Below are positions 34,755 to 43,683 of a DNA stretch of 64,000 nucleotides, in pieces. The notes below the pieces were generated by a model. That model was given only the letters and a program-made list of their open reading frames with translations. It was not told the origin of the DNA and made no database searches. The translations under genes and the position numbers were made by a program. Each line of letters opens with the position of its first letter. The stretch's first letter is position 1. The stretch is from contig DYKO01000002.1 in assembly GCA_020722565.1 (NCBI GenBank), positions 180,041-244,040 on the forward strand, in the 5' to 3' direction. Source of the stretch: Rikenella microfusus (GTDB lineage Bacteria; Bacteroidota; Bacteroidia; Bacteroidales; Tenuifilaceae).

Positions 34755-37316
34755 ATGGTGAAGTTTAATTTAAACGGCGAATCAGTAGAGTACAAAGGCG
34801 ATCTAAATCGTTCGTTACTCGATTTTCTACGTAACGATAAGCACCTAACAGCTGCCAAGGATGGCTGTTCAGGACAAGGGGTTTGTGGTGCATGTTCCAT
34901 TGAGATTGACGGAAAGATAAAAATGTCGTGCCAGATAAAAATGGCCGATATCAATAATTCAACAATTTTCACATTAGAGGGGCTACCCGTCCATTTTAAA
35001 GAAGTACTTTCGCGCCATTTTGCAATGGAGGGAGCAGTACAGTGCGGATTTTGTTCGCCCGGAATGATTATGAGAGCTCGCGGTTTATGGCTCTCAAATA
35101 GGGCTGCCACACGCAACGATATTACTCAAGCCATTACACCAAACCTTTGCCGTTGCACGGGATACGTAAAAATTATAAATGCCATTCAGAGCGCATTCAA
35201 CGAGCTAAATGGCAAACCAGTAGGCACTGTAAAGCATAGAGCAAAAATAGGAGATCGATATCCCAAATACCAAGCAGTAGAAACAGCCCTTGGAATCAGA
35301 CCCTTTGTTGATGATATGTTTATTGATGGGATGCTTTATGGTGCGCTGCGTTTCTCGGACCATCCCAGAGCTAAGGTGCTAAAAATCGATATATCAAAAG
35401 CATTAGCGGTTGAGGGGGTTGTTAAGGTATTTACCGCAGCCGATATTCCAGGCGATAGATATATTGGGCTCATCTTTCAGGATTGGCCAGTTATGGTTGC
35501 CCAGGGCGAAGTAACCCATTACATTGGCGATGTAATTGCAAGTGTGGTTGCTACCACGAAGAGTGCTGCACGTAAAGCAGTGCAGCTAATTGATGTTGAA
35601 TATAAGGTTTACAAACCCATTACCGATATTCATGAAGCTGTAAAACCCACCTCGCCCAATGTGCATCCCAACCAATCGAATGTGCTTGAAACCTGCACCA
35701 TCAAATTTGGTGATGTAGAAAAGGCTTTTGCCGAGGCTGCTTACATTTCATCGGATATATATGAGACCCAAAGGATTGAGCACGCATTTCTTGAAACAGA
35801 AGCTGCACTTGCCCTACCCAATGGCAATGGCATAAAGGTATTCAGCCAGGGACAGGGTGTTTATGTTGACAGAAAACAAATAGCAATAATTCTAAACCTA
35901 CCCGAAAGTAGTGTAAATGTGGTGCAGGTTCAGAATGGAGGTGGATTTGGGGGTAAAGAGGACCTTACCGTTCAAGGTCATGCAGCTCTCATGAGCTATA
36001 TCACCCAAAGGCCTGTAAAGCTTCACCTTAATCGCGACGAAAGCATAAGAATGCACCCCAAACGGCATCCTGTTTGGATGAAGATGAGCCTGGCCTGCGA
36101 TGCCAAAGGGAAATTCACCGCCCTGAAACTCGAAGCCATTGGCGATACTGGTGCATACGCTTCAGTTGGCACCAAGGTGATGGAACGAGTAGTGGGACAC
36201 GCTACAGGCGGCTACACCGTACCCGCAGTTGATATCTCATCTAAAACGGTTTATACCAATAATATTCCTTGTGGTGCAATGCGGGGTTTTGGCGTACCAC
36301 AGGTAACCTTTGCCATAGAAAGCTGTATAGATGATATTTGTCGGCAGGGGGGCTTTGATCGTTGGCAAATCCGTTACGATAACGCCCTTGAAGATGGAGC
36401 AAAAACAGCTACAGGCCAGGTGCTAAAAGGTGTTGGACTAAAGAAAACCCTAATAGCAGTTAAAAAGCAGTTCCAATCGGCAAAGTATGCTGGCATTGCC
36501 TGTGGATTAAAAAACACGGGAGTTGGGAATGGAATGGTTGACGATAGCGAGGTTATTATTCGCATTGTTAGCCCAACCAATGTAGAGGTTCATCATGGAT
36601 GGACTGAGATGGGGCAAGGCGTACATACCATGGCCATTCAAACCCTACACCAGGAAACCGGTATCAACCCTGAATTCATCAGGGTTATTGTAGATACATC
36701 TGCTGATATACCAACGGGTATGACAACATCGTCAAGGGCTACCACCCTTGTAGCCAATGCTATTATCAACGCGGCAAGCGAACTGAAAAAGGATCTTTCG
36801 GAAAGTTCACTTGAAAAACTTGTGGGCAGAAACTATAGAGGGAAGTTTGTATGCGATTGGACAAGTAAACCCGGTGCGGATATCGATAACCCCGTTATAC
36901 ATTTTGCCTATGGTTACGCCACTCAGGTGGCCATACTAAACAATGAGGGCAAGCTATCAAAGGTAATTGCTGCGCACGATGCTGGTAAGATTATGAACCA
37001 AATGCTATTCGAGGGTCAGATAGAGGGTGCCGTTCATATGGGAATGGGATATGCGCTAACCGAAAACCTACCCATGGAAGATGGATTTCCTGTAAGTTTT
37101 AAGTTCAAAGATATTGGAATAATTAGAGCAAATCAAATGCCCGAGATTGAAGTAATTGGCATTGAAGAACCCGACCCAATTGGTCCCTATGGTGCCAAGG
37201 GTATTGGCGAAATTGGCCTGGTGCCAACTGCTGCTGCCATAGCAAATGCACTTTGGACATTCGATGGGATTAAAAGAACTCGTTTACCCATGATGCGAAA
37301 AGAAATTAAAAAGTAG
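34755..37316 (+). CDS. Fused [2Fe-2S]/molybdenum hydroxylase (selenium-dependent XDH-like family)
   Basis: This 853-residue protein joins two [2Fe-2S] domains (GCSGQGVCGACS; QCGFCSPGM ... LCRCTGY, residues 1-160) directly to the Mo-binding domain, with no FAD domain. This is the layout of the 'selenium-dependent xanthine dehydrogenase' / XdhD group. Active-site elements: GGGFGGKED with Glu402, GAMRGFGVPQ with Arg510, WTEMGQGVHTM, and KGIGEIGLVP with Glu819. The last motif differs from the GEPP of classical XDH. It needs an external electron acceptor; YgfK or the XdhA subunit could serve. ssnA begins 19 bases downstream. It likely hydroxylates a purine or an intermediate of urate breakdown. 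Selenium dependence is from family knowledge only. Confidence 0.88.
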   Translation: MVKFNLNGESVEYKGDLNRSLLDFLRNDKHLTAAKDGCSGQGVCGACSIEIDGKIKMSCQIKMADINNSTIFTLEGLPVHFKEVLSRHFAMEGAVQCGFCSPGMIMRARGLWLSNRAATRNDITQAITPNLCRCTGYVKIINAIQSAFNELNGKPVGTVKHRAKIGDRYPKYQAVETALGIRPFVDDMFIDGMLYGALRFSDHPRAKVLKIDISKALAVEGVVKVFTAADIPGDRYIGLIFQDWPVMVAQGEVTHYIGDVIASVVATTKSAARKAVQLIDVEYKVYKPITDIHEAVKPTSPNVHPNQSNVLETCTIKFGDVEKAFAEAAYISSDIYETQRIEHAFLETEAALALPNGNGIKVFSQGQGVYVDRKQIAIILNLPESSVNVVQVQNGGGFGGKEDLTVQGHAALMSYITQRPVKLHLNRDESIRMHPKRHPVWMKMSLACDAKGKFTALKLEAIGDTGAYASVGTKVMERVVGHATGGYTVPAVDISSKTVYTNNIPCGAMRGFGVPQVTFAIESCIDDICRQGGFDRWQIRYDNALEDGAKTATGQVLKGVGLKKTLIAVKKQFQSAKYAGIACGLKNTGVGNGMVDDSEVIIRIVSPTNVEVHHGWTEMGQGVHTMAIQTLHQETGINPEFIRVIVDTSADIPTGMTTSSRATTLVANAIINAASELKKDLSESSLEKLVGRNYRGKFVCDWTSKPGADIDNPVIHFAYGYATQVAILNNEGKLSKVIAAHDAGKIMNQMLFEGQIEGAVHMGMGYALTENLPMEDGFPVSFKFKDIGIIRANQMPEIEVIGIEEPDPIGPYGAKGIGEIGLVPTAAAIANALWTFDGIKRTRLPMMRKEIKK

Positions 37317-37335
37317 CACCTAAACAATTTTTAAA

Positions 37336-38595
37336 ATGATTTTACTAAAAAACGCCAATTATATTGATTTTGAAACCCTGGAAATTATTAATGTTGATAT
37401 TCTTGTAAAAAACGGTTCGATTGAATTTTTTCCAGCCCATTCATACCAGGGTGAAATTTTAGAAACAGTAGACTGCACCAATAAATACGTAACGCATTCG
37501 TTCATTGTGGGGCATCATCATGCATACTCAGCCCTGGCAAGAGGAATGGGTGCACCCAAAAAGACGCCTGAAAATTTTTATGAAATACTAAAATATATTT
37601 GGTGGACACTCGATAAAAAATTAACAACCGAAATGGTTGAATATAGCGGCTATATAACAGCAATGGCGTGTGCTAAGGCTGGGGCCACCTTAGCAATCGA
37701 CCACCACGCATCGCCATTTGCCATTGAAGGCTCGCTTGAAATCCTTGCAAAAACCTTTGAACGGGTTGGGGTTTCACACCTGCTATGCTACGAAATAAGC
37801 GACCGAGATGGAGCTCAAATCGCCCAAAAGGGTTTAGACGAAACCGACAGTTATCTCAAAAACAATCAGGGACTGGTTGGCCTTCACGCTTCTTTTACAC
37901 TAAGCGACAGCACTTTAAAGGCTGCTGCGCTACTCATGCAAAAGCACAACTCGGGTGTACACATCCATGTTGCAGAGGATAAATACGACCAGGAAGACTG
38001 CAGGCAAAACCATGGTATAACAGTTACCGAAAGGCTTAACGGTTTTGGGCTTCTTAAATCAAGCAAAACGTTACTAGTCCATTGCCTACACCTTTCCGAA
38101 AAGGAACGAAAACTCATTGCAAGCTCACCCAGTTGGGTAGTACAAAATACCGATAGTAATCTTAACAATAACGTGGGTTACTTTAGTGGGAGAGAACTTG
38201 GTAGCAATATCCTGTTTGGAACAGATGGCATGCATAGCGATATGCTTAGGAGCATGCAATCGGCCTATTTTGTAGGACAAAACTTTGACCCCATGAGCCC
38301 CATGCAGGCCTACCAGCGTTTACGAAATGCACACCGATATATCTTACAAAACGGCTTCAAAGGCGATGGCCCCGATAACCTGGTGGTTCTAAATTACGAT
38401 TCCCCTACCCCCGTTACTGCTGAAAATATTCTTGGTCACTTTATTTATGGCATCAACCAGTCGCATATAGAACATGTAATTTCAAATGGGAAACTCATAG
38501 TTAAAAGCAGAGCCATAACTACCCTTGATCAGGAAATCATTCTTAAAGAATCACAAAAATTAGCGCTAGTGCTTTGGAAAAGAATGAGAGGGTAA
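37336..38595 (+). CDS. ssnA: SsnA-type amidohydrolase
   Basis: This 419-residue metal-dependent hydrolase of the amidohydrolase superfamily resembles guanine/cytosine deaminases and is named SsnA in the E. coli purine cluster. Metal ligands visible are VGHHHAY (His60-62, in place of the more usual HxH), GVHIHVAED around residue 215, HCLHL, and GTDGMHSDM near 300. It probably opens or deaminates a purine-derived ring just after the reductase/hydroxylase step. It is co-transcribed with the fused Mo hydroxylase (19-base gap). An interspersed-repeat cluster begins about 80 bases after its stop. Confidence 0.92.
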   Translation: MILLKNANYIDFETLEIINVDILVKNGSIEFFPAHSYQGEILETVDCTNKYVTHSFIVGHHHAYSALARGMGAPKKTPENFYEILKYIWWTLDKKLTTEMVEYSGYITAMACAKAGATLAIDHHASPFAIEGSLEILAKTFERVGVSHLLCYEISDRDGAQIAQKGLDETDSYLKNNQGLVGLHASFTLSDSTLKAAALLMQKHNSGVHIHVAEDKYDQEDCRQNHGITVTERLNGFGLLKSSKTLLVHCLHLSEKERKLIASSPSWVVQNTDSNLNNNVGYFSGRELGSNILFGTDGMHSDMLRSMQSAYFVGQNFDPMSPMQAYQRLRNAHRYILQNGFKGDGPDNLVVLNYDSPTPVTAENILGHFIYGINQSHIEHVISNGKLIVKSRAITTLDQEIILKESQKLALVLWKRMRG

Positions 38596-38945
38596 GATTT
38601 AAGAACTTGTCCGGCGAAGACGGATTAAAGGTTAAAGATTCAAGGTTAAAGGTTAAAGATAAAAGATAAAAGAACTTGTCAAAGCATCCCTTTGTCATGC
38701 TGAGCCCGTAGAAGCATCCCTTGCTACCATAAAGAGATCCTTCGTTTCGCTCTGCTCGGGATGAGAGGCGGTTACCAGATCCCTCGGCTGCGCTCGGGAT
38801 GGCAAGGGCATTCGATAGTCGATGGTTGATCATTGCTCAGGAATCGCACCAAATAATTTTACCTATCATTTTAGTTGTTCAACAAAATTACCAACCAATA
38901 AATTCCCTATTTTATGCTTATCTTTGCAACTTAAACTAAAAGTAG
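38596..38945. repeat. interspersed repeat, copy A, plus simple repeats
   Basis: The gap after ssnA starts with GGTTAAAG-type simple repeats (38630-38670). It continues at about 38679-38805 with an element built on the words TGTCATGCTGAGC, AAGCATCCC, CATAAAGAGATCC, CTCTGCTCGGGATGA and GGCGGTTACCAGA. The same words in the same order occur at 44671-44836. Read on the minus strand it gives spurious peptides (HPEQSEGS-like) that should not be annotated as genes. A TATCTTTG at 38919-38926 fits the -7 consensus for the next gene. Confidence 0.8.
38919..38926 (+). promoter_or_regulatory. putative -7 element of the membrane/GNAT-like gene
   Basis: TATCTTTG matches TAnnTTTG, 19 bases before the ATG at 38946; no -33 TTTG seen. 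Confidence 0.45.
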
Positions 38946-39569
38946 ATGAATCAACAAGTATTGGAATGGATTGGATACAGCGCATCAGTTATCATAGCGC
39001 TGTCGATGACAATGAGTTCAATTGTTAAGTTTCGATGGATAAACTTAACCGGAGCATTGATGTTCTCAATTTACGGTTTTTTGATTGGAGCATGGCCGGT
39101 TGGTATTTTAAATGGTTTTATTGTACTTACCGATGCTTACTACCTATTTCAAATCTACTCGAAAAAAGATGTATTTGAGATACTTGAGGTCCGACCCGAT
39201 AACCGCTACCTAATTCGCTTTCTCGATTTTCATCAAAAGGATATTCACAGTTTTTTTCCCGATTTTAGCTATAAACCCAACGAAAACACTGTAAGCTACC
39301 TTATACTGCGTAATATGGCAATAGCAGGAGTTTTCATCGCACAACGAAACGAAAATAGGGCACTTGAAGTAGAACTTGATTACGTTCTGCCAGAGTACCG
39401 CGATTTTAAGAATGGACGATTCGTTTACTACTGGCTTAGCAAAAAGTTTTCGGAGAGCAGCTACACTCGTGTATGGGCAAAGGCTTGTAACAAAAGCCAT
39501 CGTAAATACCTAAAACGATTGGGATTTACTGAATCAGGCGGAGAACATTTTCTCAAAATACTTCAATAG
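38946..39569 (+). CDS. YgjV-like membrane domain fused to GNAT-like domain
   Basis: This 207-residue protein has three hydrophobic helices in the first 75 residues (WIGYSASVIIALSMTMSS, LTGALMFSIYGFLIGA, VGILNGFIVLTDAYYLFQIY), resembling the YgjV/inner-membrane family. A soluble part of about 130 residues follows, whose end (ELDYVLPEYRDFKNGRFVYYWL ... KACNKSHRKYLKRLGF) looks like the C-terminal half of a GNAT acyltransferase. Such proteins are widespread in Bacteroidota but I know no defined function. It lies 8 bases before the hydantoinase start, so it is probably co-transcribed with it inside the purine cluster. Confidence 0.65.
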   Translation: MNQQVLEWIGYSASVIIALSMTMSSIVKFRWINLTGALMFSIYGFLIGAWPVGILNGFIVLTDAYYLFQIYSKKDVFEILEVRPDNRYLIRFLDFHQKDIHSFFPDFSYKPNENTVSYLILRNMAIAGVFIAQRNENRALEVELDYVLPEYRDFKNGRFVYYWLSKKFSESSYTRVWAKACNKSHRKYLKRLGFTESGGEHFLKILQ

Positions 39570-39577
39570 CAATAGGG

Positions 39578-41008
39578 TTGAAAATACTAATTAAAAACGG
39601 TAAACTGGTAACCGCGGCTGAAGAAATATACGCCGATATACTAATTAATTCTGGCAAAATCGCGCAAATTTCACCAAAAATTAACATAAAGGCTGAAAGG
39701 GTAATTGATGCTACAGGCTTGTTGGTACTGCCGGGTGGAATAGATCCTCATGTGCACCTGCAGTTACCCACACCGGCTGGCCCATCATCCGACAATTTTG
39801 AGACCGGAAGCCGAGCCGCTCTTATGGGTGGAACAACTACCATTATCGATTTTGTTACTCCTACCCGTGGACAATCGATAATTGAAGCGCTAAATCAAAG
39901 AAAAGCAGAAGCAACTTCTGCTCTAACCGACTACTCATTTCATATAAGTCCAGTTGAATGGAATAACTATGTACCCAAAGCGATTGCTCAGTGTATTGAT
40001 ATGGGTTTCCCATCCTTTAAAATTTACATGGCCTACAAAAACACTGTTGGAATCGATGATAAAGCACTTTACTACATAATGCACACCGTTGCCCAAAATG
40101 GTGGCACCGTTACTGCTCACTGCGAATTGGGTGATGATATAGAGGTACTAAGGGATTTTTACGCCTCGCAGGGTATGGCATCGCCTAAGTACCATATGCT
40201 CACGCGTCCGCCACGTTTTGAATCGATAGCTGTTAAACGCGCTATTGACCTTGCTGACCAAACCGAATGTCCACTTTACATAGTACACGTATCTACGGCT
40301 GATTCCATGAAGCATATCATACAGGCACAGCGAAGCGGGCAACCCGTATTTGCTGAAACCTGTCCGCAGTACCTGCTACTCGACGAATCGCTCTACGATC
40401 AATCGCTCGAAAAGGCTATTAAATATGTAATTAGTCCACCCCTACGCACCGAAACACACCGAATGGCTCTTTGGAATGCTATAGCCTCTGGCAGCATCCA
40501 AGCAATAGGTACCGACCATTGCCCCTTTACCCTTCGGCAAAAAATGAACGGAGCTGACGATTTCAGAAAAATACCCAATGGAGCAGGAGGAGTTGAGCAT
40601 CGCCTTGCCCTACTCTACACCTATGGTGTACTTGCCGGTATAATCAACCTTAGTAAATTGGTTGATATTTTCGCCACGCAACCTGCAAAAATATTTGGTT
40701 TATACCCGCAAAAAGGCGATTTACAGGTGGGTTCCGATGCCGATATCGTAGTATGGGATCCGAATGTTACATCAATTATTTCGGCAAAAAGTCATCACTC
40801 AAATGCAGATATCAGTATTTACGAGGGTATTAAAGTAACAGGAATGGTGCGGCACCTTTTTAAGAGCGGATATTTTGCCATTGAAAATGGCAAGATGAGC
40901 ACAAATTTGCCTAAGGGAAATCTCCTCACCCGCCGAACCGCTCGAACCACAAACCAATACTATAAACGAATGGATAACCCCGAAGCCGATAACTGCGGAA
41001 GGGTATAA
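39578..41008 (+). CDS. hyuA: Dihydropyrimidinase/D-hydantoinase-like hydrolase HyuA
   Basis: This 476-residue cyclic-amide hydrolase of the amidohydrolase superfamily is the counterpart of E. coli HyuA (YgeZ) in the urate/purine cluster. Metal ligands: GGIDPHVHL (His58, His60), the FKIYMAYK motif with the lysine expected to be carbamylated, TAHCELGDD, YIVHVST and GTDHCPF. It should open a hydantoin- or imidazolone-type ring to a ureido acid, which YgeY and YgeW then process. The start is TTG at 39578: it gives the family N-terminus (MKILIKNGKLV), and the preceding gene ends 8 bases upstream. It converges with ygeW, leaving a 9-base gap. Confidence 0.92.
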   Translation: MKILIKNGKLVTAAEEIYADILINSGKIAQISPKINIKAERVIDATGLLVLPGGIDPHVHLQLPTPAGPSSDNFETGSRAALMGGTTTIIDFVTPTRGQSIIEALNQRKAEATSALTDYSFHISPVEWNNYVPKAIAQCIDMGFPSFKIYMAYKNTVGIDDKALYYIMHTVAQNGGTVTAHCELGDDIEVLRDFYASQGMASPKYHMLTRPPRFESIAVKRAIDLADQTECPLYIVHVSTADSMKHIIQAQRSGQPVFAETCPQYLLLDESLYDQSLEKAIKYVISPPLRTETHRMALWNAIASGSIQAIGTDHCPFTLRQKMNGADDFRKIPNGAGGVEHRLALLYTYGVLAGIINLSKLVDIFATQPAKIFGLYPQKGDLQVGSDADIVVWDPNVTSIISAKSHHSNADISIYEGIKVTGMVRHLFKSGYFAIENGKMSTNLPKGNLLTRRTARTTNQYYKRMDNPEADNCGRV

Positions 41009-41017
41009 AAAGAATGG

Positions 41018-42205
41018 CTAAAGAGCCACCCTTTTTGTATTCCGTTCGATTACTCTGAGCAGCAAGTCGCCAACGTCCTCAAAACGGTTGGTAAGCATCA
41101 TAGTTGCTATGATATAGGGTTTATATCCGGCTTCCAAATAGGTTTTAATGCGGTAGCGCTCAAAGGTATTTTTGCTGACCTCGCCTTGAGCACACGATTC
41201 ACCGGAGATGTCAGCTGGTAAGCAGTGCATGTAAAGAGCATCGGCATTTTTGGTCACCGTCCGAACCTGCTCGTTATACTCCCAGTCTTTAAATTTAGCA
41301 TTATTGGCCAAGCAAACCTGCTCCAGCTCCTTCAAACCATTTTTATCGCCTTTCATAAGTAGCTTAGTACGTTCTTGCATGATATGAAAAGGAGCCCAAC
41401 TTTTAGGATAAACAATATCAGCATCACGCATAGCCTCTACCATGCTATGGCTAACCCTAAAGCTTCCACCACTTTGGGCAGCATTATTTTTGGCAATATC
41501 AACAATCTCAGGAATTAGGTCGTAACCTTCGGGATAAGCCAGTTCCACATTCATTCCAAAACGGGTCATAAGGGCAATAATACCCTGGGGAACCGATAAA
41601 GGTTTTCCGTAACTTGGTGAGTAGGCCCAACTCATCACTATTTTTTTACCCCTTAACGCTTCAATTGAACCAAACTCATTGACAAGGTGAAGCAAATCGG
41701 CCATCGATTGAGTTGGGTGGTCCATGTCGCATTGCAGGTTAACAATACCAGGACGAACGGGGAGCACCCCCTTGGCAAACCCCTCGTCAAGGGCTTCACC
41801 TACCTGTCGCATGTACTTATTCCCCTCACCCAGAAACATATCGTCGCGTATTCCAATAAAATCGGAAAGGAACGAGATCATATTTGCCGTTTCGCGAACC
41901 GTCTCGCCATGCGAAATCTGCGATTTCTCCTCGTCGAGTTCCTGCACAGCAAGCCCTAAAAGATTGGCTGCCGAAGCAAATGAGAAACGAGTTCTTGTTG
42001 ATTTATCCCTAAAATTGGATATTGCCAAACCCGAATCGAAAATGCGTGGTGAAATGTTCAGCCCTCGCATCTCTTTGAGTATAGAGGCCACGTATAAGAC
42101 AGTATTTAGGTCATCCACTGACTTTTCCCATGTTAATAGGAAGTCCTTCCCATACAGCTCCGATTTAAAACCTTTCAGTTCTTCAATCAATCTATATAAT
42201 TTCAT
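41018..42205 (-). CDS. ygeW: YgeW knotted carbamoyltransferase
   Basis: This 395-residue member of the aspartate/ornithine carbamoyltransferase superfamily has the carbamoyl-phosphate loop DKSTRTRFSFASA (residues 67-79), CDMDHPTQSMADL, and a MHCLPAD loop near 325. YgeW is a catabolic transcarbamylase: it is proposed to phosphorolyse a ureido compound to carbamoyl phosphate, which gives ATP, and an amino acid such as 2,3-diaminopropionate. It follows ygeY by 88 bases on the same strand. No carbamate kinase is in the window, so the ATP-forming partner must lie elsewhere. Confidence 0.93.
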   Translation of the reverse strand: MKLYRLIEELKGFKSELYGKDFLLTWEKSVDDLNTVLYVASILKEMRGLNISPRIFDSGLAISNFRDKSTRTRFSFASAANLLGLAVQELDEEKSQISHGETVRETANMISFLSDFIGIRDDMFLGEGNKYMRQVGEALDEGFAKGVLPVRPGIVNLQCDMDHPTQSMADLLHLVNEFGSIEALRGKKIVMSWAYSPSYGKPLSVPQGIIALMTRFGMNVELAYPEGYDLIPEIVDIAKNNAAQSGGSFRVSHSMVEAMRDADIVYPKSWAPFHIMQERTKLLMKGDKNGLKELEQVCLANNAKFKDWEYNEQVRTVTKNADALYMHCLPADISGESCAQGEVSKNTFERYRIKTYLEAGYKPYIIATMMLTNRFEDVGDLLLRVIERNTKRVAL

Positions 42206-42293
42206 ATACTACCATATTTAAAGATTACTAATCCGTTTGAATTAAAATTTATAGTCACTGATTTAAAAAACTACAGCTGTAATATAAAAACAT

Positions 42294-43481
42294 TTAGATT
42301 TCATAAGCAAAGGCTGCATAAAATGCAGCAGCAGCTACCAAATCGCTAATGGGCACTTTTTCATTAGGTGCATGCGCAAGCACCTCATTACCAGGGCCAA
42401 ATCCAATAGTAGGAATGCCATAGGTGCCACAGGTCATAACGCCATTAGTAGAGAATGTCCATTTATCCACTTTAGGTTCTTTCCTAAATAGTTTTTTATA
42501 GGCTGAAACGCCCTTTTGAACAATCTCGCTATCCTCTTCCATTTTCCATGTGGGGTAGTATTTCTCCATACCATATTCGAGTCCGGTATAGGCTTTTTCA
42601 AGGTAGGTAAGAACCACTACCCTAGCATTCATTCCCTTTATAAGCTCCTCTATTTCAGCAACAGCGCTTTCCTTGGTTTCACCCCAAGTCAAACGGCGGT
42701 CGAGATGAATTCGTGCATAATCGGATACGGCACAAAGTGATGGGCTATTGGAAATAAATTCGGTAACAGTGACACTACCCTTACCTAGGAACTCATCAAA
42801 TTTTAATCTTTCATTGAGCTTTTCAACTTCAAGGGCAACTTTTGAGGCCATATAGATGGCATTCTTGCCCCTTTCAGGGGCAGAACCATGAGCAGAAACG
42901 CCATAGAAATGCACCTGCATCTCCATTCGTCCACGATGTCCACGATAAATATTTAGATTGGTAGGTTCAGTACTAATAACAAAATCGGGACGGATTTTAT
43001 CCTCCTCCACAATATACTTCCAGCAAAGCCCATCGCAATCCTCCTCCATTACACTCCCAACAAAGTAAATGGTAAGGTCGCGATCAAAACCTAACTTCTT
43101 AAGGATTCTACCCGTCGTAACAAAAGCGGCAGGTCCCCCTTCCTGATCAACCGAACCACGACCATGTACATAGCCATCGCGAATTTCTCCTCCTAACGGG
43201 TTAAAATCCCAATTATCAGGATTTCCAATGTCAACCGTATCCATATGTCCATCAATGGCTAAAATACGTTTACCATTGCCAATACGGCCAATTACATTTC
43301 CTAGCCCATCAATTGTCACCTCATCAAATCCAGCCTCCTCCATTTGCTTCTTCAGTTCAAGTTGCACATCACGTTCCTGTAAACTTAGGGATTTTATTTT
43401 CACCAAATTCGACAGATTTTTTGCTGTGAAATCGGCATACCTTTCCGATAACTCCTTTATTTTATCAAATATTTCGCTCAT
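42294..43481 (-). CDS. ygeY: YgeY-family M20 metallohydrolase
   Basis: This 395-residue M20/ArgE-DapE-like zinc hydrolase has metal ligands in DGHMDTVDIGN, GRGSVDQEGGPA and MEEDCDG (catalytic Glu), with a lid/dimerisation domain in the middle (HGRMEMQVHFYGVSAHGSAPERG) and a late PTIGFGPG. YgeY is a marker of the selenium-linked Mo hydroxylase cluster and is thought to remove a carbamoyl/ureido group or cleave an amide downstream of HyuA. It is first in a two-gene operon with ygeW, and divergent from xdhC. Confidence 0.93.
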   Translation of the reverse strand: MSEIFDKIKELSERYADFTAKNLSNLVKIKSLSLQERDVQLELKKQMEEAGFDEVTIDGLGNVIGRIGNGKRILAIDGHMDTVDIGNPDNWDFNPLGGEIRDGYVHGRGSVDQEGGPAAFVTTGRILKKLGFDRDLTIYFVGSVMEEDCDGLCWKYIVEEDKIRPDFVISTEPTNLNIYRGHRGRMEMQVHFYGVSAHGSAPERGKNAIYMASKVALEVEKLNERLKFDEFLGKGSVTVTEFISNSPSLCAVSDYARIHLDRRLTWGETKESAVAEIEELIKGMNARVVVLTYLEKAYTGLEYGMEKYYPTWKMEEDSEIVQKGVSAYKKLFRKEPKVDKWTFSTNGVMTCGTYGIPTIGFGPGNEVLAHAPNEKVPISDLVAAAAFYAAFAYEI

Positions 43482-43683
43482 GACCTATAATTTTAAAACT
43501 CAAATTTATCTATTTAGATTAAAGATAAAACGATCAATATGTATAATTTTTATTCAAATCGTAAAATATAGATATTTTTTCTATTTTATAGGCTTTTATT
43601 ATTTAAACCACATTTATTGATACATATGACATAAATCTATTATTGTAATTTATTTTATATCTAACTAAATTTACAAAAAATCA

